Assembly (NCBI GenBank): GCA_947475855.1 | Contig: CANJPN010000118.1 | Location: 1-13,640 of the forward strand | DNA: 13,640 nt | Direction of reading: 5' to 3' | From: Bradyrhizobiaceae bacterium | GTDB taxonomy: Bacteria; Pseudomonadota; Alphaproteobacteria; Rhizobiales; Hyphomicrobiaceae | Shown here: positions 1-7,195 of the stretch, piece after piece | Layout of the letters: every line of letters begins with the position of its first letter | How positions within the stretch are numbered: position 1 is the first letter of the stretch | Made by a program: the position numbers and the translations under genes | The notes under the pieces: generated by a model | Seen by the model: the letters and a program-made list of their open reading frames with translations, nothing else | Database searches by the model: none | Told to the model about the DNA's origin: nothing

Positions 1-404
1 ATTGCGATGGGTCCTTGAGGTTGGGGGGGGGCACTTGACCCCTCGATCCTCAAGACGCGACGCTTCCTATTACGTTACCGACTGCCCTCGCCGCCAAAAT
101 CCACCGCCACATCGGCCTCAACGGGCTGGCGCGCGAGCGCCTTCGTTCCGTGACCCATACCTGCCAATCCAGCAGTGGGGTCGCTCTCGTCCGCTTCTGC
201 TTCAATAGCGTTTCTGTTCGAGCCTGAGCATGTGATCTTTGGGTGTTGGCGAAGCAGCGTTCCGATTTCAACATCATCGGATGATGGCAGTGTCGACCCA
301 TTCTTGTGCATCGGCAGAACGTGTTTGCCGCTTGAGATGCTGACGCAGAATCTCCGCCATGCCCGCAAGACCTGCACAATACGCTCATCGGGATTGCCGA
401 ACCG
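1..404. other. No supported gene in the first 404 bases
   Basis: I see no convincing gene here. Open frames exist on both strands, but their translations are rich in Arg, Ser and Pro, show no recognisable domain and lack a ribosome binding site. A run of nine G lies at 23-31. The stretch lies downstream of the minus-strand LysR gene that ends at 405. It may hold that gene's 3' end or the eroded remains of another gene, but nothing identifies it. Confidence 0.5.
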
Positions 405-1307
405 TCAAACCGATCCGAGCTTGCGACGAATACGCTCCGTTGCGAAATCGATAAAGGCGCGCGTCTTGAGCGGTAACAAGCCCTGGCCGGAATAGACCAG
501 ATTGACGGGTGATGCTTCGGGCTCGAACGCGCCCAGGATCGGCTTGAGCGTGCCCGCACGGATCGCGTCTGCGATCTGGTAGCTCAAGACTCGGGTCACC
601 CCGAGGCCTGCCACCGCGGCGTCGATGGCCGCCTCGGCGGTGTTGACGACGAGCCGCGATCTGACGGCGACCGACACCTCCGCTTTGCCGTTGCGAAAGC
701 TCCAGACGGTCGGCGACATCAGGCCCTCGAACGTGATGCACGCGTGGTCATTGAGATCGTTAGGGCGCGACGGTGCGGGCGGATGCGCTTCAAGATAACG
801 GGGGCTCGCGCACGCCACCTGCCGCACCGTGCCGAGCCGCGTCGCAATCAGGCCGCTGTCCGGCAGAACGCCGATGCGCAACGCCACATCTACGTGATCC
901 TCGATGAAGTTTGTAATCCTGTCGGTGAGCACCAGCCGGACATTGATGTCGGAATAGACATTGAGAAAGTCGACGATGACGGGAAGCATGTGCAGCCGGC
1001 CGAACACAATCGGTGCGGTGACGACGATGTCTCCCATCGGCGCCACGTACTCGCCCGATGCCGTCCGCTCGGCCTGCTCCACCGTTGCGAGAATATCGCG
1101 GCAGGCGACGACATAGGACCGCCCGGCATCCGTGAGCTCCACACGCCGGCTGGTACGAACGAGCAGCGTTGTACGCAGGTGCGCCTCCAGGTCGGACACC
1201 CTGCGGCTGACCGTGGCCAGCGGCACGCCGAGCTTGCGCGAGGCGGCCGACAGACTGCCGGCATCGACGGTGGCCAGGAGGGTGGACATGGCTTCGAGAC
1301 GATTCAT
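405..1307 (-). CDS. LysR-family transcriptional regulator (divergent to AhpD-like/PPOX operon)
   Basis: A 300-residue protein, the usual length for a LysR-type regulator. The N-terminal winged helix-turn-helix is clear: residues about 17-38 carry the SLSAASRKLGVPLATVSRRV pattern, followed by the linker helix start SDLEAHL and the usual LTDAG near residue 60. The rest is the substrate-binding-like effector domain that senses a small ligand. The ATG at 1307 is chosen because it gives the standard MNRLEAM opening of this subfamily, although the upstream ribosome binding site is weak (GAGAG). The gene is divergent from 1427-2038 across a 119-base gap with a perfect 12-base palindrome, the classic arrangement in which a LysR protein controls its own gene and its divergent neighbour. 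The ligand cannot be told from sequence. Confidence 0.93.
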   Translation of the reverse strand: MNRLEAMSTLLATVDAGSLSAASRKLGVPLATVSRRVSDLEAHLRTTLLVRTSRRVELTDAGRSYVVACRDILATVEQAERTASGEYVAPMGDIVVTAPIVFGRLHMLPVIVDFLNVYSDINVRLVLTDRITNFIEDHVDVALRIGVLPDSGLIATRLGTVRQVACASPRYLEAHPPAPSRPNDLNDHACITFEGLMSPTVWSFRNGKAEVSVAVRSRLVVNTAEAAIDAAVAGLGVTRVLSYQIADAIRAGTLKPILGAFEPEASPVNLVYSGQGLLPLKTRAFIDFATERIRRKLGSV

Positions 1308-1337
1308 ATGGCTCTCGAAAAACGGAAGGAAGACTCC

Positions 1338-1349
1338 ACAATATATTGT
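1338..1349. promoter_or_regulatory. Perfect 12-bp palindrome, candidate LysR operator
   Basis: The sequence ACAATATATTGT is an exact inverted repeat in the gap between the divergent LysR gene (start 1307) and the AhpD-like gene (start 1427). It lies 31 bases upstream of the regulator start and 78 bases upstream of the AhpD-like start. It is an AT-rich island in otherwise GC-rich DNA. LysR proteins bind imperfect AT-rich dyads in such gaps, so a binding site is plausible. It could also simply be part of a promoter; a TTGTCT at 1346-1351 overlaps it, but no clear -10 partner is visible. Confidence 0.4.
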
Positions 1350-1426
1350 CTACTGCCGAATAATGGAAGTTCATAGTTTGTCGATGTCAGCCACTGATTG
1401 CACCCCGTCAACGAAAGGACTTCGCC

Positions 1427-2038
1427 ATGTCACGCCTCCCGATCCCCGCCACCATCGAAGACGCACCAGCCGCATCGCGCTCGCTGCTCGAAGCCGTCAA
1501 GAAGCAGCTCGGCGTCGTGCCGAACCTGTTCCGCCTGGTCGCCAACAGCTCTGCGGCGCTCGAAGGCTATCTCGGGCTCTCGGGCGCGCTCGCCAAGGGC
1601 AAGCTGCCGGCCGCGACACGCGAGCGGATCGCGCTGGCGGTCGCCGAGATCAACGGTTGCGGTTATTGCCTCTCCGCACACACCTATTTGGCCAAGAACC
1701 TCGCCAAGCTCGACGATGCCGAGATCGCAGCCAACAGAAACGGCGCCTCGAATGATCCGAAGGCCGACGCTGCCATTCGCTTTGCCGCGAAGGTCACCAC
1801 GGCGCGCGGTCACGTCAGCGACGAGGACGTGCGCGCCGTCAAGGCGGCCGGTTACGATGACGCGCAGGTGATCGAGATCGTGCAGCATGTCGCGCTCAAT
1901 ACCTGGACGAACTACCTCAACGAGGTCGCCAAGACCGAGATCTGGCCGTACGTGACAAAGCGGCCTGAAGCATCACAGCGGCTCCGCGACCAGCGCGGGG
2001 CCGCGTCGTTCACCGACCTGGTGGGCTTGGACTTTTAG
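1427..2038 (+). CDS. AhpD-like carboxymuconolactone decarboxylase family protein
   Basis: A 203-residue protein of the CMD/AhpD family. Its core carries the alkylhydroperoxidase signature with the spacing known from AhpD: Glu66, then Cys78-x2-Cys81-x3-His85 (around EINGCGYCLSAHT). In AhpD these residues form the peroxide- or disulfide-reducing relay, so a thiol-dependent peroxidase or disulfide reductase role in the cytoplasm is more likely than true carboxymuconolactone decarboxylation, which does not need the CXXC pair. The start at 1427 has AAGGA at 1415-1419. The PPOX gene begins 9 bases after its stop, with that gene's Shine-Dalgarno overlapping this stop codon. The divergent LysR gene is the likely regulator. 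The physiological substrate is unknown. Confidence 0.92.
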   Translation: MSRLPIPATIEDAPAASRSLLEAVKKQLGVVPNLFRLVANSSAALEGYLGLSGALAKGKLPAATRERIALAVAEINGCGYCLSAHTYLAKNLAKLDDAEIAANRNGASNDPKADAAIRFAAKVTTARGHVSDEDVRAVKAAGYDDAQVIEIVQHVALNTWTNYLNEVAKTEIWPYVTKRPEASQRLRDQRGAASFTDLVGLDF

Positions 2039-2047
2039 GAGGCAGAC

Positions 2048-2668
2048 GTGAACAGCACGACAACTTATGCAAGCGACATTGCCTTCACCAGTTCGGTGAA
2101 AGCCCAGCAGGCGAGGAAAGGTTCGCGCAAAGCCTACGCGCGGATGGAGGAGAACGGCTCGTGGGCCACTACCATCACGCCGGACCTCGCTGAGTTCATC
2201 GCGGCGCAGACCAGCATATTCCTCGCGACGGCCAATGCCGACGGTCAGCCCTACATCCAACACCGCGGAGGGCCGGCCGGCTTTCTGCGTGTGCTCGACG
2301 ACGAGACGATCGCGTTTGTCGACTATTCCGGCAACCGCCAGTACATCACGATGGGAAATCTGGCGGATAATCCAAAAGCCTCCCTGTTCCTGATCGACTA
2401 CGCGAACCGGAGGCGGATCAAGATCTGGGGCACGGCGCGGGTGGTCGAGGCGGATGCCGAGTTGACCGCGAGGCTCATGCCGGAGAATTACAAGGCGCGG
2501 CCCGAGCAGGTGCTGCTGTTCACCGTTGGTGCATGGGACTCGAATTGTCCGCAGCACATTCCGCAACGCTTCGAGGCCGCCGATGTTGCCGCGGCTCTTG
2601 CGGAGCGTGATGATCGGATTGCAAAGCTGGAAGCCGAGCTTCGCCAGCTGAATGAAAGTCGCGCGTGA
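2048..2668 (+). CDS. Pyridoxamine 5'-phosphate oxidase family (FMN-binding split barrel) protein
   Basis: A 206-residue protein with the split-barrel flavin-binding fold. Recognisable stretches are the strand FLATANADGQPYIQHRGG (about 57-74), the segment around IAFVDYSGNRQY and MGNLADNPKASLFLIDY, and the IKIWGTARVVE strand, all typical of PPOX-related FMN- or F420-binding proteins. The last 25 or so residues form a short charged heptad-like helix (ALAERDDRIAKLEAELRQL), perhaps a coiled coil for dimerisation. I doubt it makes pyridoxal phosphate; this branch is generally described as general flavin oxidoreductases. It starts with GTG; AGGAGG at 2037-2042 overlaps the preceding TAG stop, so it is translationally coupled to the AhpD-like gene and probably works with it in a redox or detoxification step. 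Confidence 0.9.
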   Translation: MNSTTTYASDIAFTSSVKAQQARKGSRKAYARMEENGSWATTITPDLAEFIAAQTSIFLATANADGQPYIQHRGGPAGFLRVLDDETIAFVDYSGNRQYITMGNLADNPKASLFLIDYANRRRIKIWGTARVVEADAELTARLMPENYKARPEQVLLFTVGAWDSNCPQHIPQRFEAADVAAALAERDDRIAKLEAELRQLNESRA

Positions 2669-2688
2669 CCGCCAGGGCGATCGCGGTC
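2667..2688. terminator. Weak candidate terminator hairpin between convergent genes
   Basis: GACCGC at 2667-2672 pairs with GCGGTC at 2683-2688 around a 10-base loop, at the junction between the PPOX gene (stop 2668) and the convergent DUF302 gene (stop at 2700). There is no T-tract on either strand, so this is only a position-based guess. Confidence 0.25.
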
Positions 2689-2699
2689 GAACCTCGCCA

Positions 2700-3200
2700 T
2701 CACTTCATCGTCACGCTGCCGGTGATCGAAGCGATCACGCCGGATGCCATCTTGAACTCGACTTCGCGATTAGTGATGCGATGGCGCCGCGCGATCCATT
2801 CGAAGTCGGTGTAGGCAACCCACACCTTGCCGTCGACCTCATACACCAGCAGGCGCACCGGCCAGTCGAGGCCCGCCGACGCGTTAGCCGTGATAAAAAG
2901 AGTGCCGAGCGGGGGATTGCCGAACACCAGCAATGTCGACGGGCTGAGCTTGATACCGGCGTTTGCGGCCAACTTGGCCTGGTCGATCTCCGAGAAGAAC
3001 AGGATGCCCTTGGCGGCAATGTTTGCCTTCAGGCGCTGGATTGTCTCGGCCATGCCATAGGCGCTGCCGACCTTCACGATGCCGTCGGCATTATTGCTTA
3101 GCTTGTCGGCGACCTGGGCCCCGACAAGCCGCGGTACCGCCGTGGCGACCACGGCCGCAGCGGCCAAGCACACCGTCGTAATTGTCCATATCCGGCGCAT
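2700..3200 (-). CDS. Exported DUF302-family protein
   Basis: A 166-residue protein recognised as DUF302 from the pattern GMAETIQRLKANIAAKGI, FSEIDQAKLAANAGI, LLVFGNPPLGT, LPVRLLVYE-like strand and VWVAYTDFEWIARRH. DUF302 is a small alpha/beta domain of unknown biochemical role, often on exported or membrane proteins. The N terminus MRRIW followed by a hydrophobic run and VGA at 26-28 is a signal peptide with likely cleavage after Ala28, so it acts outside the cytoplasm. The frame is open further upstream, but the ATG at 3200 is chosen because GGGAGAG lies 5 bases before it and the signal peptide starts there. It is divergent from the cupin gene, with a 270-base shared control region, and convergent with the PPOX gene. 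Function not known. Confidence 0.88.
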   Translation of the reverse strand: MRRIWTITTVCLAAAAVVATAVPRLVGAQVADKLSNNADGIVKVGSAYGMAETIQRLKANIAAKGILFFSEIDQAKLAANAGIKLSPSTLLVFGNPPLGTLFITANASAGLDWPVRLLVYEVDGKVWVAYTDFEWIARRHRITNREVEFKMASGVIASITGSVTMK

Positions 3201-3470
3201 CGATTCTCTCCCGTGCTCAGCATGTCGTGTGCGAAGTGCTGCACGTCCTGAAGATGCGCGCCCCGAGCGGGCGTTTGAAATACCGAGTGGCTCAGCAATC
3301 GATGCACATTCGCTATGGCGGCCCTGTCTCGTGAATAGCCGCGCGCTATGAAATCCGGAGGCACGCGGCATTTCATTCGCGGTCTGGTCAGCGCCATTCT
3401 CCTGGTGTCGGCGCAAGACGGTGCCGTCGAACAGACCACACATGAGAGTTCACCAACAGGAGATCGTGAG

Positions 3471-3947
3471 ATGACCAAAATGAGCACGTTGGCACTCCGC
3501 CTCGTAGCAATTGGCGCGACCGCGCTGATGTCGACGGCGGCGTTCGCGGGAACCTGCCCAGCCGACAAAGTGATGGCTGACGCGCAGAAGCCCGGCGCGA
3601 CCATGCCGAAGGGCGTCGAAGACAAGGTGATCGGCTCGATCGACCTCGCCAAGGAAGGCCCTAAGCTCAAGGAACACAAGCTGCGCCTGCGGCGGCTCAT
3701 CGTGCAGCCAGGCGGCGTGGTTCCTTGGCACAGCCATGGCGAACGCCCGGCGATCATCTACGTCGTCTCGGGCACGATCGTCGAGTACCGGAGCACTTGC
3801 GCCGCGCCGATCGTCCACAAGGCCGGCGAGGTCGCGGAGGAAATCCACACGACGTCGCACTGGTGGAAGAACCACTCGCGCTACCCCGTCGTTCTGCTGT
3901 CGGCCGATATCCTGCACGACGCCGATCACGACAAGCACGCGATGTGA
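3471..3947 (+). CDS. Periplasmic single-domain cupin protein
   Basis: A 158-residue protein with a signal peptide (hydrophobic residues 7-24, AFA then Gly, cleavage after Ala26) and one cupin domain. Motif 1 is Gly81-x5-His87-x-His89 with Glu91 close by; motif 2 is represented by His130-x3-Asn134 in HWWKN. His87, His89 and His130 are likely metal ligands. The glutamate of motif 1 is displaced from its canonical place (Pro93/Ala94 stand there). Cys29 and Cys110 could form a disulfide in the periplasm. The start at 3471 is supported by AGGAGA at 3458-3463; an in-frame extension back to 3348 lacks a good site. It is divergent from the exported DUF302 gene. Substrate unknown; exported cupins of this kind may bind metal or a small molecule. 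Confidence 0.87.
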   Translation: MTKMSTLALRLVAIGATALMSTAAFAGTCPADKVMADAQKPGATMPKGVEDKVIGSIDLAKEGPKLKEHKLRLRRLIVQPGGVVPWHSHGERPAIIYVVSGTIVEYRSTCAAPIVHKAGEVAEEIHTTSHWWKNHSRYPVVLLSADILHDADHDKHAM

Positions 3948-4176
3948 GCCGGTGGCGCTCGGCGCAACAGCGAGTTGGCGAAAGGGGGTGGGCGATGAGC
4001 CTGCCCCCATTTCGCGTGCGGTTGGAGCACTAGTCCAGACGTAGTGCCAAACCCAGAAGCGCAAGGGAGCCATTCGGGTGCAGTCCCGGCAGGCTCCAAC
4101 TTGCCATCGGAGCAGTTGAAGTGTTGGGCCAAGGCATGACAGTGGGCCGTGTGCCCAGAAGCTAAGCGGAACGCGC
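3948..4176. other. Non-coding stretch with five successive stem-loops
   Basis: This 229-base gap between the convergent cupin and MFS genes has no credible reading frame but is packed with inverted repeats. They are: GCGAAA-GGGGG pairing with CCCCC-TTTCGC (3978-4015); GCACTA/TAGTGC with flanking GTT/AAC pairs (4021-4052); GGAGCC/GGCTCC enclosing CGGG/CCCG (4066-4097); AACT/AGTT (4098-4117); and TGGGC/GCCCA around a 5-base loop (4143-4157). The 9-mer CCCAGAAGC occurs twice (4052-4060, 4154-4162). This is more structure than a terminator needs. It may be a structured RNA, or a degenerate fragment of a group II intron or other element; I could not match it to a known RNA family by eye. Confidence 0.45.
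3978..4015. terminator. Candidate bidirectional terminator hairpin
   Basis: The left arm GCGAAA plus GGGGG and the right arm CCCCC plus TTTCGC pair with a one-base bulge around a GC-rich top. It lies 31 bases after the cupin stop, before the convergent MFS gene. The stem is long and stable, but no U-tract follows on either strand, so it may act by stability alone or belong to the larger structured stretch at 3948-4176. Confidence 0.4.
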
Positions 4177-5382
4177 CTATCCGCGCAGGCGCGCGGCGAG
4201 GATGGCGGCGAGCGCCAAGTCGACAGCGATGCCCGCCACGCAGGAGGGCCAGCCAAACCAGTCAAACAGCTGGCCGAGCACCGCGCTGCCGACGAGGCCG
4301 CCGCTGAAATAGCTCGCGAGATACATGCCGCTCGCCGCGCCGCGATCGACCGTCGCTGCGCGGCCGACGTAGCCGGTGGCCAGCGCCTGCGCGAAGAACG
4401 TGCCTGTGCCGACGAGCACGAGGCCGGTCAGCACAAGGTCGAGCCGCGGGGCCAGCAGCAGCGCGAGGCCCACTGCTGCAACGAGAAGTGCGCTCCACAT
4501 CGATTCACGCAGCCCATAACGTGCGGCAGCGGCGCCGGCGAGGGGCGTCGTCAGCACCGACGGCAGAAACACGAGATAGACGAGGCCGAGCTGCATGGGG
4601 CCGACCGACAGCGGCGGCTGGCGCAGCACGAAATTGACATAGGTGAACGTGCCGATGAACGCGAACAGGATGCAGAAGCCGATCGCGAAGGCGGCACGCA
4701 GTTCGGGTCGGGCGAGGTGTGCGCGCCAAGCCGACATCATGCGATTGGAAGCGGGCATGGCGCTGCCCATTGCCGGTGCGCGATTGATCGTCACCCACGC
4801 AAGCGCGGCTCCGGCGATGTTGAGAGCAGCGAACATGTAGAAGCTGGCAGCAATCCCGAGATGATCGGCGATCGCCGCCGACATCAGTCGGCCCACGAGA
4901 TTGCTCAGCACATTGCCGGTGATGTAGGCAGCGACGACGCCAGCTGCATCCTCCGGTGCGAACGCTTCGCCGAGATGAGCGAGCGTCAGCGTGAAGGCGG
5001 CGGCCATGCAGATGCCTTGCACGATGCGCAAGGCCGCGAACGTGGCGAGATCCGGCGCGCTCGCCAGCAAGGTGGTCGGGACGGCCAGCAGCGCCAGGCT
5101 CGCGACGATGCCGACGCGTCTGTCGATGCGGTTTGCGAGCAGAGCCACCGCAAGGCCGGAGATCGCCATTCCAAGCGTGCTGGCGTTGACGGCAAGGCCC
5201 ATCGAGCCCGGTGACACGCCATAGCGCTGCGTGAGCGATGGCAGGATCGCCTGCGCCGCGAACAGATCGACGAGGGTGAGGAAAGCGATCAGGCCGACGA
5301 CGATCGCACGCCAGCGACCACCGCTGGCGCGAGGCAGCGCGGTTGCCGGCAACGTTTCCGTGCTCGGTGCGTTGCGGGACAT
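4177..5382 (-). CDS. Major facilitator superfamily transporter (12-TM, drug/metabolite efflux type)
   Basis: A 401-residue hydrophobic protein of normal MFS length with two sets of about six membrane helices. After a short cytoplasmic N terminus, helix 1 begins near residue 28 (VVGLIAFLTLVDLFAAQAI). The loop between helices 2 and 3 carries a motif A variant, LANRIDRRVG, in place of the usual G-x-LaDrxGrR. This looks like the AraJ/YnfM-type DHA1 efflux group, probably a proton antiporter for small molecules in the inner membrane; the substrate cannot be read. ATG at 5382 has AGGAG at 5389-5393. It is the last gene of the minus-strand run, 72 bases after the 3-hydroxybutyrate dehydrogenase gene, and the multi-hairpin region follows its stop. 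Confidence 0.9.
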   Translation of the reverse strand: MSRNAPSTETLPATALPRASGGRWRAIVVGLIAFLTLVDLFAAQAILPSLTQRYGVSPGSMGLAVNASTLGMAISGLAVALLANRIDRRVGIVASLALLAVPTTLLASAPDLATFAALRIVQGICMAAAFTLTLAHLGEAFAPEDAAGVVAAYITGNVLSNLVGRLMSAAIADHLGIAASFYMFAALNIAGAALAWVTINRAPAMGSAMPASNRMMSAWRAHLARPELRAAFAIGFCILFAFIGTFTYVNFVLRQPPLSVGPMQLGLVYLVFLPSVLTTPLAGAAAARYGLRESMWSALLVAAVGLALLLAPRLDLVLTGLVLVGTGTFFAQALATGYVGRAATVDRGAASGMYLASYFSGGLVGSAVLGQLFDWFGWPSCVAGIAVDLALAAILAARLRG

Positions 5383-5454
5383 GTGTGCTCCTGTCGCTTC
5401 GTGCGATTGGCCGGGTCTCGTCCGGTTCGAGAGCCGGACGAGCCCTGGCGAAGG

Positions 5455-6285
5455 TCACTGCGCCGTCCAGCCGCCTTCGACCGGCAGCGCGGCGCCGGTG
5501 ATGGAGGCGCCGGCGCCGGTGCACAGGAACACGGTGAGCGCGGCGATCTGCTCGGTGGTCACGAACTGCCGTGTCGGCTGGGCATGCAGCAGCACGTCCC
5601 GGATCACTTGCTCCTCCGTAATGCCGCGCGCCTTCGCAGTCTCTGGGATCTGCTTCTGCACCAGCGGCGTCAGCACGTAGCCGGGGCAGATCGCGTTGAC
5701 CGTGATGCCGTGCTCGGCGGTCTCGAGCGCTACCGTCTTGGTAAGACCCAGCACACCGTGTTTGGCGGCGACGTAGGCCGACTTGAAGGGCGAGGCGACG
5801 AGGGCATGCGCAGAGGCGATGTTGACGATGCGCCCCCACTTGCGTTGCTTCATTCCAGGCACGACTGCGCGGGTGGCGTGGAACGCCGAGGACAGATTGA
5901 TGGCAATGATCGCATCCCATTTGGCTGGAGGGAACGTCTCGATCGCCTCGACGTGCTGGATGCCGGCGTTGTTGACGAGCACATCGACGTTGCCGAACGC
6001 ATCACGTTCCGCTTCGATCATCGCCTCGATGTCTGCGGCCTTCGCCATGTCGGCAGCCGAGTAGATAGCTTCTATGCCGTGCTCGTCCGCGAGGCGCCGG
6101 CGCGTGGCCTCGATCTCACGGGCTTCGCCGAAGCCGTTGAGCACGAGGTTCATGCCGGCCTCGGCGAGGCCCTGTGCGATGCCGAGGCCAATGCCGCTGG
6201 TGGAGCCCGTGACGATCGCGCATTTGCCGGTGAGTTCGCTGGGCACGCGATCTGCGGGAGCCCGATTGATGACGGTGGCTTGCAT
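5455..6285 (-). CDS. bdhA: D-3-hydroxybutyrate dehydrogenase (SDR family)
   Basis: A 276-residue classical short-chain dehydrogenase that interconverts D-3-hydroxybutyrate and acetoacetate with NAD in the cytoplasm, the step after polyhydroxybutyrate breakdown. Visible residues are TGSTSGIG (26-33) for NAD, NNAG (105-108), and catalytic Asn130, Ser158, Tyr171 and Lys175. With an offset of 16 from the Pseudomonas enzyme, as I remember its numbering, the carboxylate-binding residues are all present: Gln110, His160, Lys168 and Gln212. This makes the specificity call much firmer than a generic SDR. It has about 15 extra N-terminal residues compared with the usual 260-residue enzymes. ATG at 6285 has AGGAGAA at 6291-6297. 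It lies between the VTT gene and the MFS gene in one run, with the patatin further upstream. Confidence 0.94.
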   Translation of the reverse strand: MQATVINRAPADRVPSELTGKCAIVTGSTSGIGLGIAQGLAEAGMNLVLNGFGEAREIEATRRRLADEHGIEAIYSAADMAKAADIEAMIEAERDAFGNVDVLVNNAGIQHVEAIETFPPAKWDAIIAINLSSAFHATRAVVPGMKQRKWGRIVNIASAHALVASPFKSAYVAAKHGVLGLTKTVALETAEHGITVNAICPGYVLTPLVQKQIPETAKARGITEEQVIRDVLLHAQPTRQFVTTEQIAALTVFLCTGAGASITGAALPVEGGWTAQ

Positions 6286-6339
6286 GGTCCTTCTCCTGGA
6301 CTGTTGAGTACTCGTGGTTCGAATGTGGCCGGCTCCAGC

Positions 6340-7107
6340 TCAGCTCGACGCCGCTTTACGTGCCTTGATGCGTTTGACGACGACGGGGATGACGGCCAAC
6401 ACGGCAAGCCCGATCAGCGCGGTCAGCACTTGCGGGGTGAGCGCACCTTTCAGCGTGAACTCCTGCATGCTGTCGAAGATGCTGCCGAGACCTGCGCCGA
6501 TCGAGCTGAACACGAAGGTGCCAGGGATGATGCCGAGAAATGTTGCGACAACGAACGTGCGCAGCGGCACGGCAAGCAGAGCCGGCACCAGATTGACGAT
6601 GAAGAACGGAAATGCCGGCACGAGGCGAAGGACGAGCAGATACGAGAGCGCATCCTCCTTGAAGCCCGCCTCCATCCGCGCAAGAAATGGCCCCGCTTTG
6701 GCGCGCAATGTCCCGGCGAGCGCCGTGCGCGCGATCATGAACAGTCCGGTTGCGCCGATCGTGGCGCCGAGTACGGTCAAGCCGGTGCCGACCCACACAC
6801 CGAACAGGAAGCCACCGGTCAACGTTAGAATCACGCCGCCCGGTACGGCCAACGCCGTCGCCGCCGCATAGAGCGCGACATAGATCAGCGCAGCCTTCAC
6901 CGGCATGCCCGCCACGTAGGCCATCAACTCGCTGCGGTGCTCACGAAGCTGCTCGAAAGACAGATACTTATGCAGGCCGAGCGCAAAGAAGGCACCTGCA
7001 CTGGCACCAAGCACGACGACCGGAACGAGCTTGCGCCAGGCCGACGCACGACTCTCGCTAGCTATGCGAGAGTCCATCTCTCGGCGCTCGATTTCCCGCA
7101 TCCACAT
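6340..7107 (-). CDS. TVP38/TMEM64 family membrane protein (VTT/DedA domain)
   Basis: A 255-residue inner-membrane protein. After a charged N terminus and a first helix near residues 27-46, the VTT domain shows GGVILTLTGGFLFG, a Gly-rich helix with GATIGATGLFMIAR, and the second half LRLVPAFPFFIVNLVPAL plus FLGIIPGTFVF, the conserved R-x-x-P-x-F-P and N of this family. VTT proteins are linked to lipid scrambling or envelope homeostasis. They are often next to, or fused with, MerA-like flavoproteins, as seen here with the gene immediately upstream. ATG at 7107 is preceded by AGGAGAG at 7113-7119; later ATGs at 7101 and 7077 are less well placed. It is part of the seven-gene run, 54 bases before bdhA. 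Confidence 0.9.
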   Translation of the reverse strand: MWMREIERREMDSRIASESRASAWRKLVPVVVLGASAGAFFALGLHKYLSFEQLREHRSELMAYVAGMPVKAALIYVALYAAATALAVPGGVILTLTGGFLFGVWVGTGLTVLGATIGATGLFMIARTALAGTLRAKAGPFLARMEAGFKEDALSYLLVLRLVPAFPFFIVNLVPALLAVPLRTFVVATFLGIIPGTFVFSSIGAGLGSIFDSMQEFTLKGALTPQVLTALIGLAVLAVIPVVVKRIKARKAASS

Positions 7108-7195
7108 CGGCTCTCTCCTGCTCGTTGCGTCGTCGCGAAGCTTGACGGCTTTGCTCGATATTCTGGGTACCTGTCGCGAGTCCGGCCCAAGGCAG

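Noticed and set aside
23..31. Run of nine G
   Set aside because: A single homopolymer near the window edge with no gene or promoter around it; it could be a sequencing-length artefact and supports no function.
3348..3470. An N-terminal extension of the cupin from an ATG at 3348
   Set aside because: The start at 3471 has AGGAGA and begins a standard signal peptide, which would be internal in the longer form.
4505..5920. A 471-codon minus-strand open frame
   Set aside because: It is another frame of the MFS and bdhA genes, with Arg-rich composition and no recognisable fold.
5383..6828. A 481-codon plus-strand open frame
   Set aside because: It lies opposite bdhA and the VTT gene, both of which have intact motifs; its translation is low-complexity Arg, Gly, Asp and His sequence with no domain.
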